Source of the DNA: a bacterium
GTDB taxonomy: Bacteria > CSSED10-310 > JAFGSJ01
DNA length: 64,000 bases
Assembly: GCA_016934675.1 (NCBI GenBank)
Contig: JAFGSJ010000052.1
Location: 1 to 64,000 of the forward strand
Direction of reading: 5' to 3'
Every line of letters begins with the position of its first letter. Position 1 is the first letter of the stretch. A program made the position numbers and the translations under genes. The notes under the pieces are model-generated. The model was not told where the DNA came from and made no database searches. It saw only the letters and a program-made list of their open reading frames with translations. Below, piece after piece: positions 1-9,095 of this stretch.

Positions 1-27
1 CTGCCACATGAACATTTCCTGTTGCCA

Positions 28-110
28 TGGGGAGAGGAGGATTCTAACCTCCGAAGGCTAAAGCCAACGGGTTTACAGCCCGTCCCGTTTGACCGCTTCG
101 GTATCTCCCC
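28..110 (-). tRNA. tRNA-Tyr (GTA)
   Basis: Read on the minus strand this folds as a class II tRNA of 83 nt. The acceptor strands GGGGAGA and TCTCCCC pair, with discriminator A. The anticodon loop carries GTA, there is a long variable arm, and the T arm is GGAGG-TTAGAAT-CCTCC. It lies 17 nt downstream of tRNA-Thr in the same transcript. The order Thr-Tyr is the start of the common Thr-Tyr-Gly-Thr-tuf array, so tRNA-Gly, a second tRNA-Thr and tuf probably lie just left of the window (inference). Confidence 0.95.
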
Positions 111-127
111 GTCCGATACCGTCTAGA

Positions 128-200
128 AGCTGGCGAGAGGAATTGAACCCCCAACCTGCTGATTACAAGTCAGCTGCTCTACCTGTTGAGCTACGCCAGC
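128..200 (-). tRNA. tRNA-Thr (TGT)
   Basis: A 73-nt class I tRNA on the minus strand. The acceptor GCTGGCG pairs with CGCCAGC, the discriminator is T, the anticodon stem is GCTGA/TCAGC and the anticodon TGT reads ACA threonine codons. It is the first gene of the tRNA transcript; its 5' end lies about 38 nt from the start predicted by the promoter at 245-273. CCA is not encoded. Confidence 0.95.
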
Positions 201-244
201 ATCACTGCTTGCAAGCAAACCTGACCGCTCAAAAGCAAAGGAGT

Positions 245-273
245 ATTTTAAGGCATTGCTTGGGGTTTGTCAA
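245..273 (-). promoter_or_regulatory. Sigma70 promoter of the tRNA-Thr/Tyr operon
   Basis: On the minus strand a perfect -35 (TTGACA, 268-273), a 17-bp spacer and a -10 of TAAAAT (245-250, five of six matches) sit directly upstream of tRNA-Thr. The expected transcription start is near 238. No other gene start uses this position. Confidence 0.75.
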
Positions 274-337
274 GGGTAACACAATGATTTTTCAAAAAAA
301 CATTTAGCATGTAACCAGCGATCCGGATAGTGTTGTT

Positions 338-495
338 AGAACATTACTTCGCAAGTTGATTAATGAAAAGAAAAGTACCCCAGTTTTCACAGATGCCACA
401 GAGTATTGTTCCAATTCAAGAGCGTAACTCTGCGAAATCTGGGGTGATCTTTTGTTTTTCATCTAAAACGTTGAAATTCCGATACAGTGAAAGGA
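338..495. repeat. Dispersed hairpin repeat, copy 1
   Basis: This 158-bp stretch aligns along nearly its whole length with 54814-54973. Shared blocks in the same order include CGCAAGTTGATT, TTTCACAGATG, the segment around CTTTTGTTTTT and TTGAAATTCCGATAC. Each copy holds an imperfect inverted repeat: here ACCCCAG near 377 pairs with CTGGGGT near 440. No ORF spans it. It lies between the tRNA promoter and the 3' end of the Crp/Fnr gene. It may be a MITE or REP-like element; no transposase is nearby. Confidence 0.75.
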
Positions 496-499
496 CTGC

Positions 500-1150
500 T
501 TATACCTTGCGAATACCCCTTCGCCAACGATAGTACTCAATAAATTTGTATAGTTTTTCTTTATCCAGAATGACGAGCGTTTCATCCTTGGAATGGACCA
601 TCCCCCCGGCCACGAGATCATCCAGAATCCGTTGGGTATGGTTTAAGGTTGCCCCGGCTAATCCGGCAATTTCGATAATGGACGCAGGAAAAGTGATATA
701 TATTTTTGAATTTTTAATCACCCCGAATCGTTTCATCAGGTCTACGATCACATTCAGAACACGACCTTTATCATCTTCGGTGGCCAATTCAATGATCGTA
801 TCAAAAACCATTTTCATCCGTTGGCTGTATTTTTTCAGCATTCTGATCGCAATTTCACTGTTTGTGAGAATCATTTTCTCGAAATCATATTTATTTATGA
901 TGACCAATTCAGCATCGACTAAAACCTCAGCACGAGTATCCTGCTCGATTCCATTCAACACGCCAATGTCACCGAAGAAATCACCTTTCTCAAGAATGGC
1001 CAGGGTCATGATCAAGTCATCACAAGTGCGCTGCAATTTCACCAGACCTGACTGGATAAAGAAAATTTCCTGACTTTGCTCATGCTCTTTATAAAGAATA
1101 GTACCCCGATTGACCCGTTTTTTAAATTTTGAAAAAGGATTATGCACCAT
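500..1150 (-). CDS. Crp/Fnr-family transcriptional regulator
   Basis: A 216-residue protein of usual family length. Residues about 12-110 form a cyclic-nucleotide-binding-type beta roll (GDFFGDIGVLNG is the phosphate-binding-cassette region). A long dimer helix follows at about 100-130, and a winged HTH lies near 160-195 (IAGLAGATLNHTQRILDDL is the recognition region). The cassette lacks the Arg-Ser/Thr pair of cAMP-binding Crp, and there is no N-terminal Cys cluster like that of Fnr, so the ligand is unknown. It is transcribed alone; a promoter candidate lies at 1365-1393, giving a leader of about 210 nt. Confidence 0.9.
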   Translation of the reverse strand: MVHNPFSKFKKRVNRGTILYKEHEQSQEIFFIQSGLVKLQRTCDDLIMTLAILEKGDFFGDIGVLNGIEQDTRAEVLVDAELVIINKYDFEKMILTNSEIAIRMLKKYSQRMKMVFDTIIELATEDDKGRVLNVIVDLMKRFGVIKNSKIYITFPASIIEIAGLAGATLNHTQRILDDLVAGGMVHSKDETLVILDKEKLYKFIEYYRWRRGIRKV

Positions 1151-1364
1151 AATTCCGACCTTCGTCCCGATTCCTTCAAGACAATGCGATCACGCGATTG
1201 ACCTTGTCCCGAAAAATCATGGTCGCGTTCTACTGTTCCTAGAGTTAGCATCAGGTATCGCACCCTTATAGTAGTCCTTTAAACCAGTCTGGCAAGTCAG
1301 GTGCGACTGTTAATCTTCATTGATCATGAACAACTCGTTGTTATCAACTCGATCATCTTCAATT

Positions 1365-1393
1365 ATTAAACAAAAAACAAGGCTAGTTGTCAA
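1365..1393 (-). promoter_or_regulatory. Promoter candidate for the Crp/Fnr gene; rest of the 1151-1592 gap
   Basis: The minus strand shows TTGACA (1388-1393), a 17-bp spacer and TTTAAT (1365-1370, five of six). It would serve the gene ending at 500. The 442-bp gap 1151-1592 also holds a plus-strand promoter candidate at 1530-1558. I see no convincing ORF, terminator or RNA in the rest of it. Confidence 0.55.
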
Positions 1394-1529
1394 GAATAAA
1401 GGAACGTGGGGTAGTGCTCGATTTCATGAGGGGGTAATAGCTTTAAGTCATTGACCGGACCTAATTGCAGATAGCTTCCTTCAAAACGGGGACCACGAGG
1501 ATCCCTGATTGAACAAGACGGAAGGTAGG

Positions 1530-1558
1530 TTGTGATTATAAGGGAGCTGTAGTATGAT
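1530..1558 (+). promoter_or_regulatory. Promoter candidate for the sir2 operon
   Basis: TTGTGA (1530-1535), a 17-bp spacer and TATGAT (1553-1558) lie 34 bp before the ATG at 1593. The -10 matches five of six and the -35 four of six. A GAGG ribosome site follows at about 1580, so the leader would be short. Confidence 0.5.
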
Positions 1559-1592
1559 AATCCCGTCAGGACTGATAGAATGAGGTAACAGC

Positions 1593-2426
1593 ATGCTGAC
1601 TGACACGATCAAACGAGCAGCGGAATACATCATCCGGGCTGATGCCCTGCTGATTATGGCAGGTGCAGGCATGGGCGTCGATTCTGGTTTACCTGATTTT
1701 CGGGGGAAGCACGGATTTTGGCAAGCCTATCCGCCCTATGCCTCACGGAATTTGAGTTTCGTGGATTTGGCCAACCCCTCATGGTTTCAATCAGAGCCTG
1801 CTTTGGCTTGGGGTTTTTATGGGCACCGCTTGAACCTTTATCGAGAAACCCGACCACATCAGGGTTTTTTCATTTTGAAAGACTGGGCTACCTCGCGTCC
1901 AGGAGGTTATTTTGTATTTACTTCGAATGTGGATGGACAGTTTCAGAAAGCAGGTTTCCTTGAAGAATCAATCGAGGAAGTTCACGGCTCGATCCACTAC
2001 CTTCAATGCACTCGGGATTGTGGTATCGGGATTTTCGCCACACCTGATCAGATCATCAATATTGATGAAACAACAATGACAGCTCATACTCCTTTACCAT
2101 CATGCCCAGCCTGCGGTGCTTTAGCCCGACCCAACATCCTCATGTTCAACGATTGGGAATATGATAATCGAAGACGCAATGAACAAACCAAACGATTCGA
2201 GGCATGGTTGGATCGGCTTGAGCATTCGTCCTTAGTTATAATTGAATCTGGAGCAGGTCGGGCCGTCCCCACGGTCAGGATGGTTTCGGAGCAACTTGTC
2301 CGGCAACGACAGGCTGTACTAATCCGAATTAACGTCCGGGAACCAGAAGTTCCGGCCAATCAGATTTCATTCAACCAATCAGCTCTTGACATTTTAACTC
2401 TGATCAATAATGAAATAAATCTATGA
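1593..2426 (+). CDS. Sir2-family NAD-dependent protein deacetylase
   Basis: A 277-residue sirtuin. The NAD-binding motif reads GAGMGVDSGLPDFRG (residues about 24-38), the NxD motif is TSNVDGQ, and the catalytic His is in EVHGS. A zinc-ribbon equivalent has CTRDC and CPAC. SNVDG in place of QNIDG and CxxxC in the first knuckle mark a divergent bacterial COG0846-type branch, not a CobB-like one. It would remove acyl groups from lysines using NAD in the cytoplasm; substrates are unknown. Its stop overlaps the PBP1A start (ATGA at 2423-2426), so the two are probably translationally coupled. Confidence 0.9.
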   Translation: MLTDTIKRAAEYIIRADALLIMAGAGMGVDSGLPDFRGKHGFWQAYPPYASRNLSFVDLANPSWFQSEPALAWGFYGHRLNLYRETRPHQGFFILKDWATSRPGGYFVFTSNVDGQFQKAGFLEESIEEVHGSIHYLQCTRDCGIGIFATPDQIINIDETTMTAHTPLPSCPACGALARPNILMFNDWEYDNRRRNEQTKRFEAWLDRLEHSSLVIIESGAGRAVPTVRMVSEQLVRQRQAVLIRINVREPEVPANQISFNQSALDILTLINNEINL

Positions 2427-4921
2427 TCCAGATAGAACCGACCCACGACAATACAGTTCAAGCCAGAACGTCGACTCAGACCGGTTCCGGAAGGACAGGT
2501 CGAGTTTCCCACTTCATTTATCGTTCTATCGTATTTCTCTTATTGGCCGTCCTGGGTCTCATGGGGGGCATAACGCTGGGCTTATACAAATCGTTCAGCC
2601 AGGACCTGCCCGACATTAAAACAATTCTGACACATCGTCCCGCGTTGATTACGAACTGTTATTCTGCTCACAATGATATCTTTGCTCGATTCTATATTGA
2701 AAAACGAGAGATAATCCCGATCGCCGATATCAATCCAATTCTTAAACAGGCATCATTAGCAGTCGAAGACTTACGTTTCTATCAACATAAAGGGATCGAT
2801 ATGCTCGGAATATTCCGAGCCATGAGAACAAATCTAGCTGCTGGCTATATTGTTCAGGGCGGCAGTACAATAACTCAACAGTTAGCCCGGGCCCTTTTTC
2901 TCTCCCGCGAAAAAAAATACGCTCGTAAAATCAAAGAAGCCATTCTCTCAATCAGGATTGAGAACACATTAACGAAATCACAGATTTTAGAACTGTATTT
3001 CAATGAGATTTATTTTGGGCATGGCTGTTATGGCATTCAGGCAGCTGCGAAGACCTTTTTTGGTAAAGATAACAAGGATTTGAGTCTGGCTGAATGTGCA
3101 TTATTGGCAGGTTTACCGAAAGCGCCGAATTTATACTCTCCTTATGATTTTCCTGCAGAAGCAAAGGCTCGGCGGCAAACGGGTTTGGACAGGATGTATG
3201 AAGCCGGTTTCATCAAAGATAAAGAAAGACAGACCGCTGAAAATGAACCATTCCAGTTGATGAAACTGAAGAAGCGTCGGAGTCATTTCCCTTATTTCGA
3301 GGAGTATACGCGTCAAATATTAGAATCCTGTTTCGGGACAAAAGCTGTTCACCAGGGTGGTTTAAGGGTTTATACTACGATTGATCCCAATATTCAGGAA
3401 ACTTCTCAGAGAGCTTTGAAAGAAGGTTTACATGCCTATAATCGACGCCATGCTTACAAAGGTGCCCTTGCGGAAGATGCGGTTTTTGTCACCGAAGAAA
3501 CCTTTCCCTGTCCCGGAAGTTATGGGGAAGCGACACTGACAGCAGTTTCTGATACACTACTAATCGTTTCAGCCCGAGGATTTGAAGGAACTATCAAAAT
3601 TGTCAGGAATGAATGGCCTTTTACGAGCCCTCGGGCTCGATCATTGAAAGTCGGCGATCGGGTTGTTGTTCATGTTCTGAATGATGATTACGCCCCTGAT
3701 CACAAGAGATTTACCGCCCGACTGGATCAAGAACCTGAGGTCGATGGCGCAGTTCTGGTTTTGGATGTCCATACCGGCGATATCCTGGCCATGGTCGGAG
3801 GTTACAGTTTCGAGCGGAGTCAATTCAATCGCGCCATTCAAGCGATACGGCAACCCGGTTCTGCCTTTAAACCCATCGTCTATAGCGTTGCTCTCGATAA
3901 TAACTTTACTGCCTCAAGTATCATATACGACTCCCCTATTGTTGAGGAAATCCCTAAAAATCTTGGCCCCGATGATTTTTCAGCCAACTCAGACGATCTT
4001 CGCAAACTCATCGAACAAGAAACGGAATTATGGAAACCGGAAAATTACGATTCGACCTTCCTAGGGCCAACTACTCTGCGCCGGGCTTTGGAAATGTCCA
4101 GAAACCTGGTTACCATTCATTTATTAAGCAAAATAGGTGTCAGGCAGGTAAGTCGTTATGCCCGAAGTTATGGTCTAACGACTAAAATCGAGGAGGACCT
4201 GTCGGTTGCCCTGGGTTCCTCAGGCGTGATCCCTCTCGAATTGACCTCGGTGTATGGCATGTTCGCCAACCAGGGCATTAGATGCATCCCCCGTGGCATT
4301 ACCAAAGTCTTTGCACCCGATGGCAGCTTGTTATGGGAGAATTTGCCCATCTCATTCAGGGTCCTCGATCCCCAAATAGCCTATCTGATTACCTATTTGA
4401 TGCAAGGCGTTATCGAGCACGGTACCGCGCAGAAAGCCGCCTTCCTTGATCGACCGCTGGCTGGAAAAACAGGAACGACCAACGATTTCAAAGATGCCTG
4501 GTTCATTGGCTTCTCTCCTGATATCGTGGTCGGGGTCTGGATCGGTTTCGACAAACTGATGCCCCTGGGAGCCGGTGAGTCAGGAGCTACGGCCGCTTTA
4601 CCCATCTGGATCGATATCATGAGAAATATCTTACCTTCTTTCCCCTATAAAAATTTTACGATTCCCGATGGAATTGAATTTGCCCTGATTGACAGAAAAA
4701 CAGGCCTTCTGGCTTCAAATTTCAGTAAAGAAGTTTTCAATGAAGCCTATTTAGCCGGAACTGCCCCGACGTTTTATGCGACCGAGCAGGGCCCCTCTCT
4801 TGGTACTTCCCGTGATTTCAGTACCAGCCTGCAACGAATGGAGGAATTGTCACGCCTTGAAACAAAACACAATGATGACACGAACATAAATCACGATACT
4901 GAATTCCCCAGCTTTGATTGA
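2423..4921 (+). CDS. Bifunctional penicillin-binding protein 1A
   Basis: A class A PBP of 832 residues that polymerises and cross-links peptidoglycan. A cytoplasmic tail precedes one membrane segment (residues about 31-55). The GT51 transglycosylase domain holds the catalytic Glu in VEDLRFYQHKG (E115) and GGSTITQQ near 147. The transpeptidase domain has S480-x-x-K483 (SAFK), S559-R-N and K682-T-G-T. All catalytic motifs are intact and the length is normal. It starts inside the sir2 stop codon. The next gene has its own ribosome site but probably shares the transcript. Confidence 0.95.
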   Translation: MIQIEPTHDNTVQARTSTQTGSGRTGRVSHFIYRSIVFLLLAVLGLMGGITLGLYKSFSQDLPDIKTILTHRPALITNCYSAHNDIFARFYIEKREIIPIADINPILKQASLAVEDLRFYQHKGIDMLGIFRAMRTNLAAGYIVQGGSTITQQLARALFLSREKKYARKIKEAILSIRIENTLTKSQILELYFNEIYFGHGCYGIQAAAKTFFGKDNKDLSLAECALLAGLPKAPNLYSPYDFPAEAKARRQTGLDRMYEAGFIKDKERQTAENEPFQLMKLKKRRSHFPYFEEYTRQILESCFGTKAVHQGGLRVYTTIDPNIQETSQRALKEGLHAYNRRHAYKGALAEDAVFVTEETFPCPGSYGEATLTAVSDTLLIVSARGFEGTIKIVRNEWPFTSPRARSLKVGDRVVVHVLNDDYAPDHKRFTARLDQEPEVDGAVLVLDVHTGDILAMVGGYSFERSQFNRAIQAIRQPGSAFKPIVYSVALDNNFTASSIIYDSPIVEEIPKNLGPDDFSANSDDLRKLIEQETELWKPENYDSTFLGPTTLRRALEMSRNLVTIHLLSKIGVRQVSRYARSYGLTTKIEEDLSVALGSSGVIPLELTSVYGMFANQGIRCIPRGITKVFAPDGSLLWENLPISFRVLDPQIAYLITYLMQGVIEHGTAQKAAFLDRPLAGKTGTTNDFKDAWFIGFSPDIVVGVWIGFDKLMPLGAGESGATAALPIWIDIMRNILPSFPYKNFTIPDGIEFALIDRKTGLLASNFSKEVFNEAYLAGTAPTFYATEQGPSLGTSRDFSTSLQRMEELSRLETKHNDDTNINHDTEFPSFD

Positions 4922-4983
4922 AAACCCTCATTACCAATCCAATTCAACCGAAGATGAAGGTACTTTCCCGTAAGGAGATGACA

Positions 4984-7188
4984 ATGAAAGCAAAGTACGT
5001 CCTTGTAATCATGGCACTGGTCATCATTTTCACCAATTGTATGAAACAGCAGACCATGAAAGCGCACAGTGTCCCCGAAACCATGACAAAATCGGCTATT
5101 CCCACACCGCCGATCGCTCCAGTGAAACCCTTTCAGCAAACCATCCATGGCATAACCCTGGTTGATAATTACGCCTGGTTAAAGGACAGGGACCGCACGA
5201 ATCAGGAAGTTCTCGATTACATCGAGGCTGAAAACAGCTATACCGATCAAATGATGAAACATACGATGCCCATGCAAAATGATCTTTTTCAGGAAATAGT
5301 CAGTCGGATAAAGGAAACCGATCTGGCCGTTCCGGTCAAACGAGATCAGTATTTTTATTATTCGCGAACGGAAAAAGGTAAACAATATTCGATCCACTGT
5401 CGCAAAAAGGATTATCTTGATGCGCCCGAGGAGATCATTCTCGATGTGAACGAGATTGCCCGTGACCATGATTATTTCACACTCGATGCAACCTATATCA
5501 GCCCCGATCATCGTTACTACGCATATACCGCGGATGTGACCGGCCAAGAAAAGTTTGAATTAGCTATTAAAGATCTGACAATCGGACAAATGTTATCGGA
5601 TCGAATCCCAAACATCAGTTCCTTTGCCTGGGCCAACGATAATCTCACCTTCTTTTACACGATCGATAATGAGGCCAATAGGAGTTATCAAGCCTATCGC
5701 CATGTGCTCGGCACCGACCCTGTCAACGATGTGCTCATCTATCATGATCCTGATGACGCATATTATGTCTGGGTCGAGAAAACAAAGAGCCAGGAGTATA
5801 TCATTCTTGGTTCAAACAGCAGTAAAACATCAGAAATCCGCTTCCTCGATGCCAATACGCCTTTCGGAACATTCACGCTTATTCATGCGCGTGAACAGGG
5901 CCTGGAATATTACCCGGTCCATCACGGCGGTCTGTTCTATATCTACACGAATGCCGCTGGTGCTAAAAATTATAAAATTGTAACTGCACCGGTGACAGAT
6001 CCTGGCTTGCATAACTGGCAAGATTATGTTCCGGGTCGGGAAACCGTCTTTCTCAGTAATTACGACGTCGTTCAAAATCACCTGATCGTGTTCGAACGGG
6101 AGAAAGGGCTCGAACGAATGAGACTCTTCGATTTGCGGACCAATCAGGACCACTATCTCGACTTTCCGGAGCCGATCTACACGATTCAAAGCCAGGCTAA
6201 TCCTGAATTCGAAACACCTTATTTCCGATTCAGTTATATGTCCCTGATCACGCCTTATACCGTGTATGACTATGATCTCGAGCAGAACCGCCTTATTGTC
6301 AAAAAGCAGGAAGAGGTCCTGGGTGGCTATGATCCCGGCGATTATGAATCTGAGCGGCTGTTCGCTACTGCTGCTGATGGCGTTCAGGTACCGATCAGTC
6401 TTGTTTATAAGAAGTCCTTGTTCCAGAAAAATGGCTCAAACCCACTTTTTCTCGAAGCTTATGGAGCGTATGGTATAAGCTCTGATCCCTATTTTTCCTC
6501 GATCAGGTTGAGCCTGCTCGATCGGGGCTTCATCTATGCCATCGCCCATGTCCGGGGAGGTCATGAATTGGGTGAAGACTGGTACGAGCAAGGACGAATG
6601 CTTAAAAAGATGAATACATTCACAGATTTTATCGCCTGTGCCGAACATCTCATCCAAGCCCACTATACCTCGTCACAAAAACTGGTTATTTATGGTGGGA
6701 GTGCCGGAGGATTGCTGTTGGGTGCGGTTACTAACCTTCGACCCGATTTGTGTGCTATCGTTCTGGCCGATGTTCCCTTCGTCGATGTCTTGAATACAAT
6801 GCTCGACCCTACTCTGGCTGCTACTGTTTCTGAATACGAGGAATGGGGCAATCCTACTATCAAGGAATACTTCGACTCGATCAGGTCTTATTGCCCCTAT
6901 CAGAATGTCAAAGCCCAAAACTACCCTCATATGCTGATTATGGGCGGATTCTACGACCCACGGGTAAATTTCTGGGAACCGGCAAAATGGACCGCAAAAC
7001 TTCGGGCTTTGAAAACCGACTCCAATAGATTACTCCTGAGAATAAATATGTCCGGTCACGGCGGTGCTTCAGGACGTTACGATTTCATAAAGGAGATCGC
7101 CTTCGGCTACGCGTTCGTCTTTGATATTCTGAAGATCCCATACAACACAACTTCCCCCGGAATAAATACGGGGATTGGTGGAGAATGA
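4984..7188 (+). CDS. ptrB: Oligopeptidase B-like S9A serine peptidase, lipoprotein
   Basis: A 734-residue protein with an N-terminal seven-bladed propeller and a C-terminal alpha/beta hydrolase. The catalytic Ser is in GGSAGG (S573), Asp in YDPRVNFWEPAKW and His in GHGGASGRYDF. The YEEWGNP and EPAKW segments are typical of oligopeptidase B, which cuts peptides after Arg or Lys. The ATG at 4984 was chosen because AAGGAG ends 6 nt before it. A longer in-frame TTG at 4918 lacks a ribosome site. The N-terminus is a lipoprotein signal with lipobox Cys in IFTNC, unusual for PtrB, which is normally cytosolic. Confidence 0.9.
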   Translation: MKAKYVLVIMALVIIFTNCMKQQTMKAHSVPETMTKSAIPTPPIAPVKPFQQTIHGITLVDNYAWLKDRDRTNQEVLDYIEAENSYTDQMMKHTMPMQNDLFQEIVSRIKETDLAVPVKRDQYFYYSRTEKGKQYSIHCRKKDYLDAPEEIILDVNEIARDHDYFTLDATYISPDHRYYAYTADVTGQEKFELAIKDLTIGQMLSDRIPNISSFAWANDNLTFFYTIDNEANRSYQAYRHVLGTDPVNDVLIYHDPDDAYYVWVEKTKSQEYIILGSNSSKTSEIRFLDANTPFGTFTLIHAREQGLEYYPVHHGGLFYIYTNAAGAKNYKIVTAPVTDPGLHNWQDYVPGRETVFLSNYDVVQNHLIVFEREKGLERMRLFDLRTNQDHYLDFPEPIYTIQSQANPEFETPYFRFSYMSLITPYTVYDYDLEQNRLIVKKQEEVLGGYDPGDYESERLFATAADGVQVPISLVYKKSLFQKNGSNPLFLEAYGAYGISSDPYFSSIRLSLLDRGFIYAIAHVRGGHELGEDWYEQGRMLKKMNTFTDFIACAEHLIQAHYTSSQKLVIYGGSAGGLLLGAVTNLRPDLCAIVLADVPFVDVLNTMLDPTLAATVSEYEEWGNPTIKEYFDSIRSYCPYQNVKAQNYPHMLIMGGFYDPRVNFWEPAKWTAKLRALKTDSNRLLLRINMSGHGGASGRYDFIKEIAFGYAFVFDILKIPYNTTSPGINTGIGGE

Positions 7189-7369
7189 CGCTGCCCGGCT
7201 GAACTTTGAAAATTTACCACCCAGCCAGCACAAGCGATACATACTCTGGATTGCGACCGTACGACGACCGGAAACCAGAGCCAAAAGGGTCCGGAGAAGC
7301 GATCTACCGATTGGATCAGGGATCGGAGCTAGGCCTGGAATAATTGCCAGTATCGTCGACCAGGTAGAG

Positions 7370-9049
7370 TTAACGCCGATGTCGCTTGTACATCCAATCC
7401 AGCAATGTTTTTCGGATAAAGGCTATCCCGAAAAAGGCAAAGAGTCCCGATGATATCGGATCAAGCTCGAGCTTGAAATAACTATAAAGGAAAACCATGA
7501 TCATCCCAGCCAGACTGGACCAATTTACCCCCGCCAATACTGAATTTCCCAACTCTTGATACCGGACCGGATCGTCTTTGTAATCAACGCTCTCCTCGAC
7601 TGAAAGAGTCTGTCGACGATCTGGGAGCATATGGGCGGCAATGAAACTCAAAGCATAGGCGAGTGAACCAATTAATATCAGTAAAGCGATTGACATATTC
7701 GTCCCGGACTCAGCCGGTATTCCGAAAATATTCTCCTGTAACACCTGAAATATGCCGTACTGAAGACCGTTTTCGTACAACCAAGCCCCACTGGCATAGG
7801 AAAAAGAATAGGCAATATTAGATACTGACATAAAACCGGCAAAGAGCGAACCTGCAGCTTGAACAGGTATGACTGCTCCGACCAGACTGAATGTGCACAT
7901 GGCGACAAAACCCAGGAACACTGACAGAGCGGCATTATAGGTCCCTAAGAATGCGAGACGGATGGTGTGCAGCTCAACCGTGGGGATAACCGTCTGGAAA
8001 CAACGCGTAATTCTGCCGAACCAGGGCTCGACCAGGACATATTGGGTCAAACTGACTGCAATACTTAAAATAATGAAAATCTTAAAAAGTTTCCTCAATC
8101 CCAAACCTTCCATCCAACGGATGCCCAGAGATGCGAATAAAAGCACACCGATAAAATAGCCCACATAGGTTGCACCATCAGTAAAACCAATTTCAGTCTG
8201 CGAGAAACCAAGAACTTCGATCTGATAATTCGTCCAAAGTGCACCCATTGCCGGCTGGAAATGAAAAAGAAAGTAAAAGAGCATGATCCATAAAATGGGA
8301 CCTGTATTTAGACCGACCCAAAAATTCATGACTGATTGTTTCATTGGAATTGGCTGGGCTTTGTCCTTGGGTAAGAAAAAAACCACAACAAGAACAGCCA
8401 GAGGGACCAGGGCTAAAAGATACATCAGATAGTCGATCTCGATATGGTCTGCAATATAACCGCCGGAAATTGCCGCGATGATACTTGTGCCGTATATTGC
8501 TGCCCAGCAGATCGCCTGGTTCAAACCGACTGTTGCCGACTTGGATCGCCCGCTTTCTTTGGCCTCCTCATCACCCTCGATTACCGTGGCCCGGTCAACG
8601 GCAACATCTGTCGCCGCAAGCACGATTGCCAGGGCAAATACCATCCAGAAAAAAAACAAAGCGCTGATGTCAAAAAAAGGAGTAATGAAATAGAGAATAA
8701 CTGCTGAACTCAATAAAAAGGTCAAAATCACCTTTGTTTTACCAAAAGCGTCCATGAAAAAACCGAGGATTGGTTTGAAACTCCAGGCAAGATAAGACTG
8801 AGAAAAAAAACGCTGGGTTGCCGCTTCGGTCAAGCCATAATCGAAGCGAAAATGCTTGAAAAAGGGTTGATAGGTAATTCCCTGAAAAGGGTTGGCCAGC
8901 CCTTGTAAGACATATTCCATGGCAAATAATACTTTTATGGCCTTGATTCGTCGGAAACGGCCTTGTTCAGCCCCCGATTTGTTACACTGTCCCATCCCAG
9001 ACCCTATTCCTGGTCCAACCAAGTCGCTCTTCTCTTCTTGACCATTCAC
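7370..9049 (-). CDS. Major facilitator, BT1/folate-biopterin transporter family
   Basis: A 559-residue membrane protein with about 12 hydrophobic segments. The N-terminal half has the BT1 signature region: GLANPFQGITYQPFFKH, the segment FKPILGFFMDAFGK, and ATDVAVDRATVIEG after the fourth helix. This family moves folates, biopterin or S-adenosylmethionine in trypanosomatids, plants and cyanobacteria; the substrate here is unknown. It lies 46 bp downstream of the UbiA-type gene, the last of a minus-strand run. The 181-bp convergent gap 7189-7369 to ptrB holds nothing I can identify. Confidence 0.8.
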   Translation of the reverse strand: MNGQEEKSDLVGPGIGSGMGQCNKSGAEQGRFRRIKAIKVLFAMEYVLQGLANPFQGITYQPFFKHFRFDYGLTEAATQRFFSQSYLAWSFKPILGFFMDAFGKTKVILTFLLSSAVILYFITPFFDISALFFFWMVFALAIVLAATDVAVDRATVIEGDEEAKESGRSKSATVGLNQAICWAAIYGTSIIAAISGGYIADHIEIDYLMYLLALVPLAVLVVVFFLPKDKAQPIPMKQSVMNFWVGLNTGPILWIMLFYFLFHFQPAMGALWTNYQIEVLGFSQTEIGFTDGATYVGYFIGVLLFASLGIRWMEGLGLRKLFKIFIILSIAVSLTQYVLVEPWFGRITRCFQTVIPTVELHTIRLAFLGTYNAALSVFLGFVAMCTFSLVGAVIPVQAAGSLFAGFMSVSNIAYSFSYASGAWLYENGLQYGIFQVLQENIFGIPAESGTNMSIALLILIGSLAYALSFIAAHMLPDRRQTLSVEESVDYKDDPVRYQELGNSVLAGVNWSSLAGMIMVFLYSYFKLELDPISSGLFAFFGIAFIRKTLLDWMYKRHRR

Positions 9050-9095
9050 TGGACTTTTCCTTTCTGTTCTGCAACCTCTTACGATTCCTGAATTT

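Noticed and set aside
89-307. Open frame of 72 codons on the plus strand
   Set aside because: It runs antisense through both tRNA genes and the tRNA promoter.
7175-7453. Plus-strand open frame of 92 codons overlapping two convergent gene ends
   Set aside because: Its second half is antisense to the transporter gene and no start site is visible.
8444-8707. Three overlapping plus-strand frames
   Set aside because: Antisense to the BT1 transporter gene, a side effect of its codon use.
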